Part shown: in pieces, positions 24,771 through 33,228 of the stretch | Layout of the letters: the number at the start of each line of letters is the position of its first letter | Position numbering within the stretch: position 1 is the first letter of the stretch | NCBI GenBank assembly: GCA_021776055.1 | Contig: JAJFGP010000135.1 | Coordinates: 1-34,043, forward strand | DNA: 34,043 nucleotides | Direction: 5' to 3' | From: Kiloniellaceae bacterium | GTDB taxonomy: Bacteria > Pseudomonadota > Alphaproteobacteria > Kiloniellales > J153 | The notes under the pieces: generated by a model | The model's database searches: none | What the model was told of the DNA's origin: nothing | What the model saw: only the letters and a program-made list of their open reading frames with translations | Translations under genes and position numbers: made by a program

Positions 24771-25737
24771 CGCTGTCTTCAAGCTCGTCGTCGCCGGCGG
24801 CGCGACGGGCTTCGATGGCATCCCAGATTTGCGCTTCCAGGACCACATCGTCGAAGCGGTCGATCTCCTGAATGCCGGTGGGCGAGGTGACGTTGATCTC
24901 GGTCATGTAGTTGCCGATGATGTCGATGCCGACGAAAATGAGACCGCGCTGGCGCAGGGCTGGACCGATGGCATGGCAGATCTCTCGGTCGCGATCACTC
25001 AGCGGCGCTTTTTCGGCGCGGCCGCCCACGTGCAAGTTGGAGCGTGCCTCGCCGGCCGGGGGGACTCGGTTGATGGCGCCGGCGGCCTCGCCGTCGATCA
25101 GGATAATGCGTTTATCGCCTTGGCGTATCTCAGGCAGATAGCGTTGCACGATGATCGGCTCGCGGTAGAGGCTGGTGAACATTTCGAGCAGGGCGTTTAG
25201 ATTCTCATCGTCCGGCGTGATGTGAAAGACGCCGGCACCACCGTTGCCGAACAAGGGTTTGACGATGATGTCTTTGTGGGTGGCACGGAAGGCGTTGATT
25301 TCCTGTCGGTCGCTGCTGATCAGTGTCGGCGGCATGAGATCGGGGAAATGAGTGACGAACAGCTTCTCCGGGGCGTTGCGCACATGCGCCGGGTCGTTGA
25401 CCACCAAAGTGTGTGGGTGCACGTGCTCGAGCAGATGGGTGGCCGTGATGTAGGACATATCGAACGGCGGATCCTGGCGCATAAGCACCACGTCCATGGT
25501 CGCCAGATCGATGAGTTGCGCAGGCCCATAGCGGGCAGGCGCCGCGGCATCGCGCTGCGGCTCGAACGGACGCACCCGCGCATAGACGCGCCCATCGCGT
25601 AAGGAGAGTTGCTGCGGCAGGTAGTGGTAGAGGCCGTGACCGCGGCGGTGCGCTTCCATCGCCAAGGCGAAGGTGCTATCGGCGGTAATGTCGATTCCCT
25701 CGAAGGGATCCATTTGGATGGCAACGGCCAGGCTCAT
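24763..25737 (-). CDS. gshB: Glutathione synthetase
   Basis: GshB joins gamma-glutamylcysteine and glycine with ATP. The 324 residues comprise the N-terminal domain ([40 protein letters not shown]) and an ATP-grasp domain with [60 protein letters not shown] and the Mg-binding [20 protein letters not shown]. The extreme C-terminus is acidic. Its 3' end overlaps the hydrolase gene. In related genomes gshB is near yraN and rsmI, as it is here apart from the inserted aco genes. Confidence 0.96.
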   Translation of the reverse strand: MSLAVAIQMDPFEGIDITADSTFALAMEAHRRGHGLYHYLPQQLSLRDGRVYARVRPFEPQRDAAAPARYGPAQLIDLATMDVVLMRQDPPFDMSYITATHLLEHVHPHTLVVNDPAHVRNAPEKLFVTHFPDLMPPTLISSDRQEINAFRATHKDIIVKPLFGNGGAGVFHITPDDENLNALLEMFTSLYREPIIVQRYLPEIRQGDKRIILIDGEAAGAINRVPPAGEARSNLHVGGRAEKAPLSDRDREICHAIGPALRQRGLIFVGIDIIGNYMTEINVTSPTGIQEIDRFDDVVLEAQIWDAIEARRAAGDDELEDSDE

Positions 25738-25824
25738 CGGTGCACGCGCCCCTTGTTACCGCGCCATACATTGGGCCCGGCTGGCGAAACTATAGCGGCA
25801 AGCCCGCCCCTGTTACAGGCCCCG

Positions 25825-26430
25825 TTAGGCGCCCTTGACGCGCATGTAATTGACCACCCGGCGTACGTAGGAAATGTTCTTGGCATGGCCGACCACCCGG
25901 TCAAGCTCGGCTTGGCTTTGCGCGACGCCCATCAAATAGACGACCTGGTTGACCGTCTCGATCGAATAATTGATCGAGGAAACCTCTGAATCGACCAGAA
26001 TTTTGGCCTTGAGCTGTGTGACGATCCAAACGTCTTGTGCCGAATCGGTCAATGAGCTCTTGTCTTTCACCTCGATCTCGTTGATGACCTCTTGCACGCC
26101 GTGGGCTTGCCAAGCCAGACGCACGGCGTTCAACCGGGTCTCCGGATCGGGCACGTTGCCGGTGAGCAGGACTTTCCCCTCCTGTACCTGCAGGTTGACC
26201 TTGCTGTAGAGCGAGACGCTTTCCTGGAACCAAAGATCGTTGATCTGCAGGCGGATCTCGGTGTCGTTCATGGCGCCTTTGAAGCCGCGGTCCTGCGATG
26301 CGGCGACCCCCGCCCCGGCGCCGACACCGACGACGACACCCAGAGGCGTGCAGCCCGCCAACCCCAAGCTAAGGGTGGCGACGAACAGACCGACGACGGG
26401 CGAAAAAACTAGACCAACGGGTTTCAGCAT
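25825..26430 (-). CDS. BON-domain lipoprotein
   Basis: A 201-residue envelope protein. The signal peptide ends with a lipobox (SLGLAGC, Cys near 27), so it is probably lipidated and in the outer membrane or periplasm. Two BON domains follow: one around residues 55-120 (SVSLYSKVNLQVQEGKVLLT, GNVPDPETRLNAVRLAW) and one around 130-198 (LKAKILVDSEVSSINYSIET, VNQVVYLMGVAQSQAELDRV). This is the architecture of OsmY/DolP-like proteins, which bind phospholipid and protect envelope integrity. A short inverted repeat CCTAT-AAG-ATAGG (26478-26490) lies about 48 bp upstream of its start. Its position between gshB and yraN is typical. Confidence 0.9.
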   Translation of the reverse strand: MLKPVGLVFSPVVGLFVATLSLGLAGCTPLGVVVGVGAGAGVAASQDRGFKGAMNDTEIRLQINDLWFQESVSLYSKVNLQVQEGKVLLTGNVPDPETRLNAVRLAWQAHGVQEVINEIEVKDKSSLTDSAQDVWIVTQLKAKILVDSEVSSINYSIETVNQVVYLMGVAQSQAELDRVVGHAKNISYVRRVVNYMRVKGA

Positions 26431-26520
26431 GATCCCCCCAAGAAATTGCGCGCAAAAAGGGCCGCGTGTAAGAGCTGCCTATAAGATAGGTATGCCACCC
26501 GCGCCATACAAAGTCCCGCT

Positions 26521-26886
26521 TTAGCGCCAGGCATCGGTGAGATGGCGTGGCCGCCGACCGGGGGCAAGCAGCACCACGTCAAAGCGGATATCGCACCGGG
26601 CAAGTGCCGGGTACCGTTGCAGGAAGCTGGCCGCGGCACGCTCGATCCGGCGGCGCTGCCGGGCGCCGATCGCGGCCTGCGCCGTTGCCAAATCGGCGCG
26701 CGCTTTGACCTCCACGAGGGCGACGGTCCGGCCGCGCCGCGCGACCAGATCGATCTCGCCGACGGGCACGCGAAAGCCGTGCGCGAGAATGCGGTAGCCC
26801 TTCAAGCGCAGCCACCAGGCAGCGATCAACTCCGCCCGACGGCCTCGGCCATAGGCAAGACGCCGCCGTTCCTTGTTGAAGGCCAT
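26521..26886 (-). CDS. YraN family protein (UPF0102)
   Basis: A 121-residue restriction-endonuclease-like protein of unknown function. It shows AELIAAWWLRLKGYRILAHG, then RVPVGEIDLVARRGRTVALV and EVKARADLATAQAAIG, which carry the PD-(D/E)xK-type residues (E..D...E-x-K). The C-terminal RYPALARCDIRFDVVLLAPG is also conserved. It starts 7 bp after acoC on the same strand. YraN usually adjoins rsmI; here an acetoin-dehydrogenase-type operon separates them. Nuclease activity has been suggested for the family, but no physiological role is established. Confidence 0.92.
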   Translation of the reverse strand: MAFNKERRRLAYGRGRRAELIAAWWLRLKGYRILAHGFRVPVGEIDLVARRGRTVALVEVKARADLATAQAAIGARQRRRIERAAASFLQRYPALARCDIRFDVVLLAPGRRPRHLTDAWR

Positions 26887-26893
26887 GAGACTC

Positions 26894-28015
26894 CTATTGC
26901 CCGAGCAAATCCTCGATCAGGGCATTGACCTGCGTCGCGGCCTCCATGTGCGCCATGTGGCCGGCGTCGTCCAGGACATGCATCGGAACGTTTGCGGGCA
27001 GGCCATCGCCCTGCGCTACCGGCAGGATCCGGTCTTGCCGGCCCCAAATCACCTGTGCCGGCATGCGCAGATCGCCCAGGCATGATTTCAAATCGCGGCT
27101 CTGTCGGCCATCGGGAAAGGCGTCACCGGCGATGGCGGCGAGCGCCGCGGCGACACCGTCCAGACGCTTGTACTTCAAGATCTCGTCGACCATGTCCCGG
27201 CTGACCAGCGCCGGATCGGCGAAGAGCATACCGAGGACGGCGCGCATTTCCTTGCGCCGGCCGGTGGCGATGAAGCCTTCGATGTAGTCGGCATTGATCT
27301 CACCGCCCAGGGCTGCCGGCGCGATTAGGGTCAGGCTGGCCACGCGCTCCGGCTGCCGCACGGCTAGATCGAGGACGATGGCACCGCCCAGGGAGTGGCC
27401 AACCAAATGCACTTGCTCCAGGCGCAGGGCATCAAGAAAGGCGGTGAGCGTGCGCGCAAAGGCCGTGATTTCGCCACTGCCCACATCCTTGCCGGAGCGG
27501 CCATGGCCCGGCAGATCAAGGGCGTAGGTGGCCCGGCTGGCGGCCAGCACCGGCTGGTTGAACAGCCAGTTATTGAGATCGCCGCCAAAGCCGTGCACCA
27601 GCACCAGGGGCGGGCTGCCCTCGCCCATGCGCTGGTAGGAGATTCGGTTGCCCGCCACCTCCATCATTTCCGGTTCCGGGGGACCGGTTTCCGCGGCTGC
27701 GGCTGCGGCCACCACGAAGTCGGCGTTGAAGCGCACGACAAAAGCGTCGATCTCAGCATCCGGCAGGCTGGCATCGGCGACCACACCGAGAAGAGCGCCG
27801 ACCGGGACGCAGGCACCCTCGTCCACCACGCGCCGGCGTAAGTTCCCACCGGCCGTGCTTTCCATGACGTTGGTGATTTTTGTCGTCTCGATATCGACGA
27901 GATCGTCACCGGGGCGCACCGGCGCGCCTTCCGGCACGTGCCAGGCGACCAGGGTGCCCTCCTCCATCGCCAGGCCCCACTTGGGCATGGTGACGGCCTT
28001 GATGGCGTCGCTCAC
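26894..28015 (-). CDS. acoC: Lipoyl-domain alpha/beta-hydrolase AcoC (acetoin dehydrogenase E2-type)
   Basis: Residues 1-80 are a lipoyl domain (VTMPKWGLAMEEGTLVAWHV, then DLVDIETTKITNVMESTAGG with the lipoylated Lys in TTKI). An Ala/Pro linker near 105-115 leads to an alpha/beta hydrolase fold (LVLVHGFGGDLNNWLFNQPV, VHLVGHSLGGAIVLDLAVRQ with nucleophile Ser, VIWGRQDRILP, DDAGHMAHMEA with the last His). This combination is the AcoC type of acetoin dehydrogenase. It lacks the usual E3-binding and acetyltransferase domains of pyruvate dehydrogenase E2. The start overlaps the acoB stop by 4 bp. The true substrate (acetoin or another 2-oxo compound) is inferred from homologues. Confidence 0.87.
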   Translation of the reverse strand: MSDAIKAVTMPKWGLAMEEGTLVAWHVPEGAPVRPGDDLVDIETTKITNVMESTAGGNLRRRVVDEGACVPVGALLGVVADASLPDAEIDAFVVRFNADFVVAAAAAAETGPPEPEMMEVAGNRISYQRMGEGSPPLVLVHGFGGDLNNWLFNQPVLAASRATYALDLPGHGRSGKDVGSGEITAFARTLTAFLDALRLEQVHLVGHSLGGAIVLDLAVRQPERVASLTLIAPAALGGEINADYIEGFIATGRRKEMRAVLGMLFADPALVSRDMVDEILKYKRLDGVAAALAAIAGDAFPDGRQSRDLKSCLGDLRMPAQVIWGRQDRILPVAQGDGLPANVPMHVLDDAGHMAHMEAATQVNALIEDLLGQ

Positions 28016-29025
28016 CTGGCATACCCCGCGACCGCCCGCACCGCAGTCTCGATCTGTGCCGGATTGGGAACGTAAAGATCCTCCAGTTGCGGCGCGAAGG
28101 GCACCGGCGTGTGCGGGGGTGTTACCATGCGGATCGGTGCCTTGAGGGCGGCGAAGGCATGTTGTGCTACCGCCGCCGAGATGTCGGTGGCCATGTTGCA
28201 GCGCGGGCTGGCCTCGTCGACGACCACCAGGCGGCCCGTCTCCTCCACGCTCTCCAGAATGGTGTCCATATCCAGAGGCGAGGTGGTACGCGGGTCGATC
28301 ACGGAACAGTTGATGCCATCCTTCGCCAAGGTATCGGCGACCTCGTTAGCAAACTGCACCATGCGGCCGATGGCAACGATGGTCACGTCTTCGCCCTCGC
28401 GCGTTAAGTTGGCCTCGCCGAAGGGGATGGTATAGGCCTCGTCCGGCACCTCTTCCTCGATGTCGTACATGACCTTGTGCTCGAAGAATATGACCGGATC
28501 GTCGTCGCGGATGGCTTGAATCATCAACCCCTTGGCGTCATAGGGCGATGATGGGACCACGACCTTCAGGCCCGGAATGTGGGTGAACATCGGATAGAGG
28601 GTCTGGCTATGTTGGCTGGCGGCGCGGAAGCCGGCGCCGTACATGGTGCGGATGACCACCGGGGTTACGGCGTTGCCGCCGAACATATACTTGAACTTGG
28701 CCGCCTGGTTGAAAATTTGGTCGAAGCAAACACCCATGAAATCGACGAACATCAGCTCGGCCACCGGACGCAAGCCCGTGGCCGCCGCCCCGACGGCGGC
28801 GCCGATGAAAGCGCTTTCGCTGATCGGTGTATCGAGCACGCGCTCGCGCCCAAACTCGGGCATTAGGCCCATGGTGACACCGAGAACGCCGCCCCAGGCA
28901 TCGTCGGCGCCCGGCGCGCCCATGCCGCCGGCATTGTCCTCACCCATAACGATGACCGTGGGATCGCGGCGCATCTCCAGTGCCAGTGCCTCGTTGATCG
29001 CCTGGCGGTATGATTTCTTGGCCAT
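28012..29025 (-). CDS. acoB: Acetoin/2-oxo acid dehydrogenase E1 beta subunit
   Basis: AcoB pairs with AcoA to form the thiamine-diphosphate-dependent E1 component that passes an acetyl group to the lipoyl arm. The 337 residues show ALALEMRRDPTVIVMGEDNA near the N-terminus, RVLDTPISESAFIGAAVGAA, RPVAELMFVDFMGVCFDQIF and TMYGAGFRAASQHSQTLYPM. The C-terminal transketolase domain includes VIDPRTTSPLDMDTILESVE. It follows acoA by 15 bp and overlaps acoC. Pyruvate dehydrogenase and branched-chain E1 beta are similar, so the symbol depends on the AcoC architecture downstream. Confidence 0.87.
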   Translation of the reverse strand: MAKKSYRQAINEALALEMRRDPTVIVMGEDNAGGMGAPGADDAWGGVLGVTMGLMPEFGRERVLDTPISESAFIGAAVGAAATGLRPVAELMFVDFMGVCFDQIFNQAAKFKYMFGGNAVTPVVIRTMYGAGFRAASQHSQTLYPMFTHIPGLKVVVPSSPYDAKGLMIQAIRDDDPVIFFEHKVMYDIEEEVPDEAYTIPFGEANLTREGEDVTIVAIGRMVQFANEVADTLAKDGINCSVIDPRTTSPLDMDTILESVEETGRLVVVDEASPRCNMATDISAAVAQHAFAALKAPIRMVTPPHTPVPFAPQLEDLYVPNPAQIETAVRAVAGYAR

Positions 29026-29040
29026 GGCTCCAGCCCTCCC

Positions 29041-30009
29041 CTAATAAGAGACGTAGACATCGGTGAGCAGATCATCGCCGGTCGGCGGCGGCGCGGCCTC
29101 TGCCTCCGCCACTGCCTCGTCGATGAATGCCGCGATGTCCGTGTCGATCTCGTTGAGCTGGCCGGCCTCTAGAAGCCCCGCTTCGGTAACCCGTTTGCGG
29201 AAGATCTTCAGGGCATCGTGGTCGCGGCGCAGCGCCTCGACCTCGCCGTCGGCACGATAGGTCATCGCGTCGCCCTCGAAGTGGCCGAAATAACGGCTGA
29301 GCTTGACGTGCAACAGGCTCGGGCCGCGTCCGGCGCGGGCGCGCTCGATCGCTTCTTGTGCCGCCTCGTGGATGGCGAAGACGTCATTCCCGTCCACCTT
29401 CGTGCCGGGCATACCGAAGGCTTCCGCGCGTTTGGTCTGGCTGCCGCCGACCGACCATTCGCTGGCGGTGGATTCGGCATAGCCATTGTCCTCGATGACG
29501 AAGATCACCGGCAGGTTCCAAACCTTGGCCAGGTTGTATGACTCCAGGGTGGTGCCCTGGTTCGAGCCGCCATCGCCGACAAAGGCCACCGCCACGCCGC
29601 CGGTCTTTAGGGTCTTGGCGGTCAGTGCCGCCCCGCAGACGAGCGGCGGTCCGCCACCGACAATACCGTTCGCGCCCATCATGCCCTTGGACAAATCGGC
29701 GATGTGCATAGAGCCGCCCTTGCCGCCGCAAAGGCCGCCCTTTCGACCGTAGATTTCCTTCATCATCGCCTTGACGTCACAGCCCTTGGCGATGCAATGG
29801 CCGTGGCCGCGATGGGTGCTGCCGATATGGTCCTTGTCGCCAAGGTGCATGCACACGCCAACCGCGGAGGCTTCTTCGCCGGCGTACAGATGGACAAAGC
29901 CGGGAATGGTGCCGCCGGCAAACTCCGTGTGCACCCGCTCCTCGAACTCGCGGATGGTGCGCATCTGGGTATAGGCCTTAAGCAGGTCCTGCCGATTCGA
30001 TTGCAACAT
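29041..30009 (-). CDS. acoA: Acetoin/2-oxo acid dehydrogenase E1 alpha subunit
   Basis: The 322-residue alpha subunit binds thiamine diphosphate. Its motif runs GDGGSNQG (145-152) to DNGYAEST (174-181). Other blocks are GFVHLYAGEEASAVGVCMHL, GSTHRGHGHCIAKGCDVKAM and GLCGGKGGSMHIADLSKGMM. The substrate-range residues cannot be judged by eye. GGAGG sits about nine bases upstream of the ATG. The 144-bp gap to rsmI (30010-30153) must hold the promoter. It includes a 10-bp palindrome CTCGCGCGAG (30060-30069) and a degenerate GG-N10-GC pattern recalling sigma-54 sites, which is weak. No AcoR activator or E3 gene is in the window. Confidence 0.88.
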   Translation of the reverse strand: MLQSNRQDLLKAYTQMRTIREFEERVHTEFAGGTIPGFVHLYAGEEASAVGVCMHLGDKDHIGSTHRGHGHCIAKGCDVKAMMKEIYGRKGGLCGGKGGSMHIADLSKGMMGANGIVGGGPPLVCGAALTAKTLKTGGVAVAFVGDGGSNQGTTLESYNLAKVWNLPVIFVIEDNGYAESTASEWSVGGSQTKRAEAFGMPGTKVDGNDVFAIHEAAQEAIERARAGRGPSLLHVKLSRYFGHFEGDAMTYRADGEVEALRRDHDALKIFRKRVTEAGLLEAGQLNEIDTDIAAFIDEAVAEAEAAPPPTGDDLLTDVYVSY

Positions 30010-30153
30010 CGGTTCGTATCCTCCCGTTGTGCTCGCTAGCTGAGCTTAGGGAATCGGAACTCGCGCGAGCAATGCGGGGCCCGGGCGGACCGCACCCCGG
30101 ACGATTACTTTAAACCTGGTCGGCGGCGAAAGTATCGCCCCAATTCAAAAACT

Positions 30154-31092
30154 TTAGTCCGAACCGGTTTGGACCTTTTGCAATTCGAGCGCGCGGGCAT
30201 AGACCCGTTGGCGCGGTAGGCCGGTGGTGGCGGTGACCGCGACAACCGCGTCGCGCAGGCTGCTCGTCCTCAAGGCCGCGTGCAATCGCGCGTCGAGATC
30301 ATCGGTATCAACCTCGGCGGTCTTTTCCGCCGGTGGGTTGACGACGATGACGATCTCGCCGCGCGGCGGCCCGGCCGCGTGGTAGTGCGCGGCCAGGGTA
30401 TCGAGGTGTGCGCGGCGTGTCTCCTCATGCAACTTCGTCAACTCGCGCGCCACCGCTGCTGGGCGTGGTCCCAGGGTGGTGGACATATCGGCAAGGGTGG
30501 CGGCTAGGCGCCGCGCCGACTCGAAAAAAATCAGGGTCGCGGGAACCGCCGCCAACTCCTGCAAGGCTTTGCGCCGCGCCGCCGCCTTGGCCGGCAGGAA
30601 ACCGGCGAAGAAAAACCGGTCGCTGGGCAGGCCGGAGACAAGCAGCGCCGCCAAGGCCGCCGAGGCACCGGGCACGGTGGTGACCGGCAGGCCGGCGGCG
30701 GCGGTCTCCTCCACCAGCTTGTATCCGGGATCGGAAATAAGCGGTGTACCGGCATCGGCCACCAACGCCACGGATTCGCCACACTTCATCCGTTCAATAA
30801 GCCTTGGCCGCACCCGCTCGGCGCTGTGCTCGTGGTAGGCGGTCAGGCGCGCGCGCAGGCCATGCGCGCTCAGCAGTCGGCGGGTCACCCGGGTGTCTTC
30901 GCAGGCGATGACATCGGCCTTGCTCAAGTGGTCGAGCGCGCGCAAGGTGATGTCCGCTAGGTTGCCGATGGGGGTGGCAATCAGGTAGAGCCCCGGAGCG
31001 AGCCTGGTTGTGGTTGGTTTACTTCGAGGTGCCGGACGGCTAGGGTCGGTGCGCGTTGAGGACGACGGATTCGCTGGTGATTTCTGAGACAT
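30154..31092 (-). CDS. rsmI: 16S rRNA (cytidine1402-2'-O)-methyltransferase RsmI
   Basis: RsmI methylates the ribose of C1402 in the ribosomal decoding centre using SAM. The 312 residues contain GLYLIATPIGNLADITLRAL near residue 35, CEDTRVTRRLLSAHG, ALVADAGTPLISDPGYKLVE and TVPGASAALAALLVSGLPSD, a SPOUT-unrelated tetrapyrrole-methylase fold. The first 30 residues are Ser/Pro/Arg-rich and dispensable-looking. The ATG ending at 31092 is chosen; the longer open frame to 31236 lies over the divergent lipoprotein gene. The 5' ends of the two genes overlap by about 16 bp. Confidence 0.94.
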   Translation of the reverse strand: MSQKSPANPSSSTRTDPSRPAPRSKPTTTRLAPGLYLIATPIGNLADITLRALDHLSKADVIACEDTRVTRRLLSAHGLRARLTAYHEHSAERVRPRLIERMKCGESVALVADAGTPLISDPGYKLVEETAAAGLPVTTVPGASAALAALLVSGLPSDRFFFAGFLPAKAAARRKALQELAAVPATLIFFESARRLAATLADMSTTLGPRPAAVARELTKLHEETRRAHLDTLAAHYHAAGPPRGEIVIVVNPPAEKTAEVDTDDLDARLHAALRTSSLRDAVVAVTATTGLPRQRVYARALELQKVQTGSD

Positions 31093-32477
31093 TGTTACCG
31101 CGCCGCCGCCGGCCCGCTCACTGCGGGCCGATCGCCCTGGCATTGGGCGTGTTGTTGGTGCTTGCCGCCTGCCAAGCGCCCAACCTACCGAAAAGCATTC
31201 CCCCGGCGCAACCTGCACCCGACCCATCGCAGGCACCAGCCCAGATATTGGGCGGCCCCTTGCGCGCTGAAACGGCGGAGCCGCCAGCCGGTGCCGGCGG
31301 TGCTATTGTTACCCAGACCGATCTCGATTCGCGTATTCGCGTTGGCTTGCTGTTGCCGTTGAGTGGGCCGCAGGCGCGCCTGGGTCAGGCTTTGCTCAAT
31401 GCCGCGCAATTGGCTCTTTTCGATGTGGGTAGCGACGGCTTTGCTCTGGTGGTCGGGGATACGGGCGGCACGCCAGCGGGGGCGGTCGCGGCGACCCAAG
31501 AGGTGTTGGCCAAGGGCGCGGAACTGATCCTCGGGCCGCTTTTCGCCACTTCGGTCGAGGCGATGACGGCAACGGCGCGCACCGCCAATGTCAACGTGGT
31601 CGCTTTTTCGAACGACCGTGCGGTTGCCGGCGACGGGGTTTTCGTGGTCGGCCTTGGACCGCGGCCGCAGATCAAGCGCCTGGTCGGCTATGCCGTTAGT
31701 CAAGCGCTGACGCGGCTGGCGGTGCTGGCGCCCGATACACCGTACGGCGCCGCCGTTGTCGAGGCGGCGCGGGAGACGGCGGCCGATTCCGGCGCCGAGC
31801 TGTCGCGGGTGGTGCTCTACAATGTCGATGCGGCGGATCGCAGCCCCGAGGCGCGGTTGCTGGCGGACTACGATGCGCGGCATCAGGAGCTGTTGAAGCA
31901 GCGGCAAATTCTCGCCGCGAGCGATGACGAAGCCTCGAAGCTGGCGCTCAAGCGGCTCGATGGCCTGGAGACCTTGGGGCCGCCGGACTTTCAGGCGGTG
32001 ATCTTGCCCGACGGCGGGACGCGCCTGCAGGCGATCGCCCCGTTGCTGGCCTACTTCGATGTGGACCCGGCGGAGATCCGCTTCCTGGGCACGGCCCTGT
32101 GGGATGACCCGGAACTGGGCAGCGAACCGGCGTTGCAGAACGGCTGGTTCACGGCGCCGCCGCCGATCTTGTGGACGACGTTCCGCGAGCGCTATCAAAA
32201 AACTTTTGGCGATGCGCCGCCCCGTTTGGCGACGCTGGCCTATGATACCGCGGCGCTGGCCGCGGTGCTGGCGCGCAGTGCCCTGGAAAGTGGACAGGAA
32301 CCGGATTTCAGCCAGATCGCCTTAACCCAGCCAAGCGGTTTTGCCGGCATCGACGGGGTGTTCCGCTTCCTGCCCACCGGCGAGGTTGAGCGGGCTCTCG
32401 CCATCCTCGAAATGCGCCGCGATGGCTTCAAGGTTATCGACGAGGCGCCCCGGAACTTCCAGCAGCTCGTCAATTAG
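31077..32477 (+). CDS. Penicillin-binding protein activator (LpoA/LppC-like lipoprotein)
   Basis: A 466-residue outer-membrane lipoprotein. After a basic stretch (PRRRRP) the signal ALGVLLVLAAC ends at the lipobox Cys. A Pro/Ala-rich linker leads to a type I periplasmic-binding-protein fold (IRVGLLLPLSGPQARLGQAL, GAELILGPLFATSVEAMTAT, LAVLAPDTPYGAAVVEAARE, FLGTALWDDPELGSEPALQN). In gammaproteobacteria LpoA uses this fold to stimulate PBP1A from the outer membrane; here that role is inferred. The start is uncertain: GTG 31077 is preferred, with TTG 31056 and TTG 31089 as alternatives. Its head-to-head arrangement with rsmI is conserved in this class. Confidence 0.88.
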   Translation: MISETLLPRRRRPAHCGPIALALGVLLVLAACQAPNLPKSIPPAQPAPDPSQAPAQILGGPLRAETAEPPAGAGGAIVTQTDLDSRIRVGLLLPLSGPQARLGQALLNAAQLALFDVGSDGFALVVGDTGGTPAGAVAATQEVLAKGAELILGPLFATSVEAMTATARTANVNVVAFSNDRAVAGDGVFVVGLGPRPQIKRLVGYAVSQALTRLAVLAPDTPYGAAVVEAARETAADSGAELSRVVLYNVDAADRSPEARLLADYDARHQELLKQRQILAASDDEASKLALKRLDGLETLGPPDFQAVILPDGGTRLQAIAPLLAYFDVDPAEIRFLGTALWDDPELGSEPALQNGWFTAPPPILWTTFRERYQKTFGDAPPRLATLAYDTAALAAVLARSALESGQEPDFSQIALTQPSGFAGIDGVFRFLPTGEVERALAILEMRRDGFKVIDEAPRNFQQLVN

Positions 32478-32540
32478 GACGTAACCCCATAGACAGGAGG
32501 TAGGTCGGCTCGGAGTGCCCAGCTTGATCGGCGGCCAGAC

Positions 32541-33140
32541 CTATTGCGCGGCCGGGCGAGCAACCAGCATCTTATTTGAGAGTTTTTTCATAGCGTTAAC
32601 ATAACGGCGCTGTGACCAACCGCATTCGCGGGTGAGTTGCTCCCAAGTTTGCACCGATAGCAATGACCAAAGGATGTCCGTCGCCTCCTTAACCGAGTGC
32701 TCGGTTGTCAGTAGGCCATCGTTCTTTAACGCGTCGACCGCTGCTTTGCAGCCAGCCCGAACGGCCGCCATCCGATCGGCCCAAGCGAGCTTTGCGGCTT
32801 CGTCGGTGTCTTTCATCACGAGAAGGGCCTTGGCGACGCCGTACACCTCCGGAATATAGTTTCCCCAGGCCTCAACGAAGGCCTCCAGCCGTTCCAATCC
32901 GGTGGCGGCATTGCGGCTGGCCGCGAGCCGCGCGTCGACGTTTTTTACCTCATCCAAGTAGCGGGTTGTCGCGATGAGCAATTCCGTGCGGTTGGGAAAG
33001 TGCAGATAAACCGCCTGACGGCTGATCCGCGCGGTCTTCGCGATGTCGCTCATTCGGACGCCGCTGCCCTCGTCGGCCTCAAGCAGTTTCCAGGCAGCGT
33101 TCAGAATCCGAGTTCGCGTTTCGATGTTTTTTCTTGACAT
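32541..33140 (-). CDS. TetR-family transcriptional repressor
   Basis: A 199-residue regulator. The N-terminal helix-turn-helix spans about residues 8-52: TRTRILNAAWKLLEADEGSG, VRMSDIAKTARISRQAVYLH, FPNRTELLIATTRYLDEV. The rest is the helical ligand-binding and dimerisation domain, which does not reveal the ligand. It is divergent from an NAD(P)H-binding protein gene, and 88 bp separate the two starts. Three copies of a 15-bp inverted repeat fill that space and overlap its start codon, so it very likely represses both genes. The predicted -10 lies only 6 bp before the ATG, which suggests a leaderless message. Confidence 0.93.
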   Translation of the reverse strand: MSRKNIETRTRILNAAWKLLEADEGSGVRMSDIAKTARISRQAVYLHFPNRTELLIATTRYLDEVKNVDARLAASRNAATGLERLEAFVEAWGNYIPEVYGVAKALLVMKDTDEAAKLAWADRMAAVRAGCKAAVDALKNDGLLTTEHSVKEATDILWSLLSVQTWEQLTRECGWSQRRYVNAMKKLSNKMLVARPAAQ

Positions 33141-33189
33141 GGTGTCAAGATACGCATATTTGACATTATGTCAATTGACGCGGTGTCAA
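33134..33189. promoter_or_regulatory. Three copies of a 15-bp TetR-type operator with embedded promoter elements
   Basis: The pattern TTGACN-NNN-TGTCAA occurs at 33134-33148, 33160-33174 and 33175-33189. Arms are perfect in the first two and differ at one base (TTGACG) in the third. Copies two and three abut, and copy one begins 26 bp before copy two. For the tetR gene, minus-strand TTGACA (33174-33169) is an exact -35, and TATCTT (33152-33147, 16-base spacing) a 4/6 -10, so the operators cover both boxes. Binding would block this promoter and the divergent one. Confidence 0.8.
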
Positions 33190-33228
33190 GTAATTTGCTT
33201 GAAACCTACAGCATTTAGGGAGAGAACG

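Noticed and set aside
30066-30085. Sigma-54-like GG-N10-GC pattern upstream of acoA
   Set aside because: The GG and GC doublets have correct spacing and TTGCT is present, but several -24 consensus positions fail and no AcoR activator gene is nearby; chance is likely in such GC-rich DNA.
32501-32543. TAGGTC ... GACCTA inverted arms between the PBP activator gene and tetR
   Set aside because: Only 6-bp arms with a 31-base loop and no T-run; not a convincing terminator.
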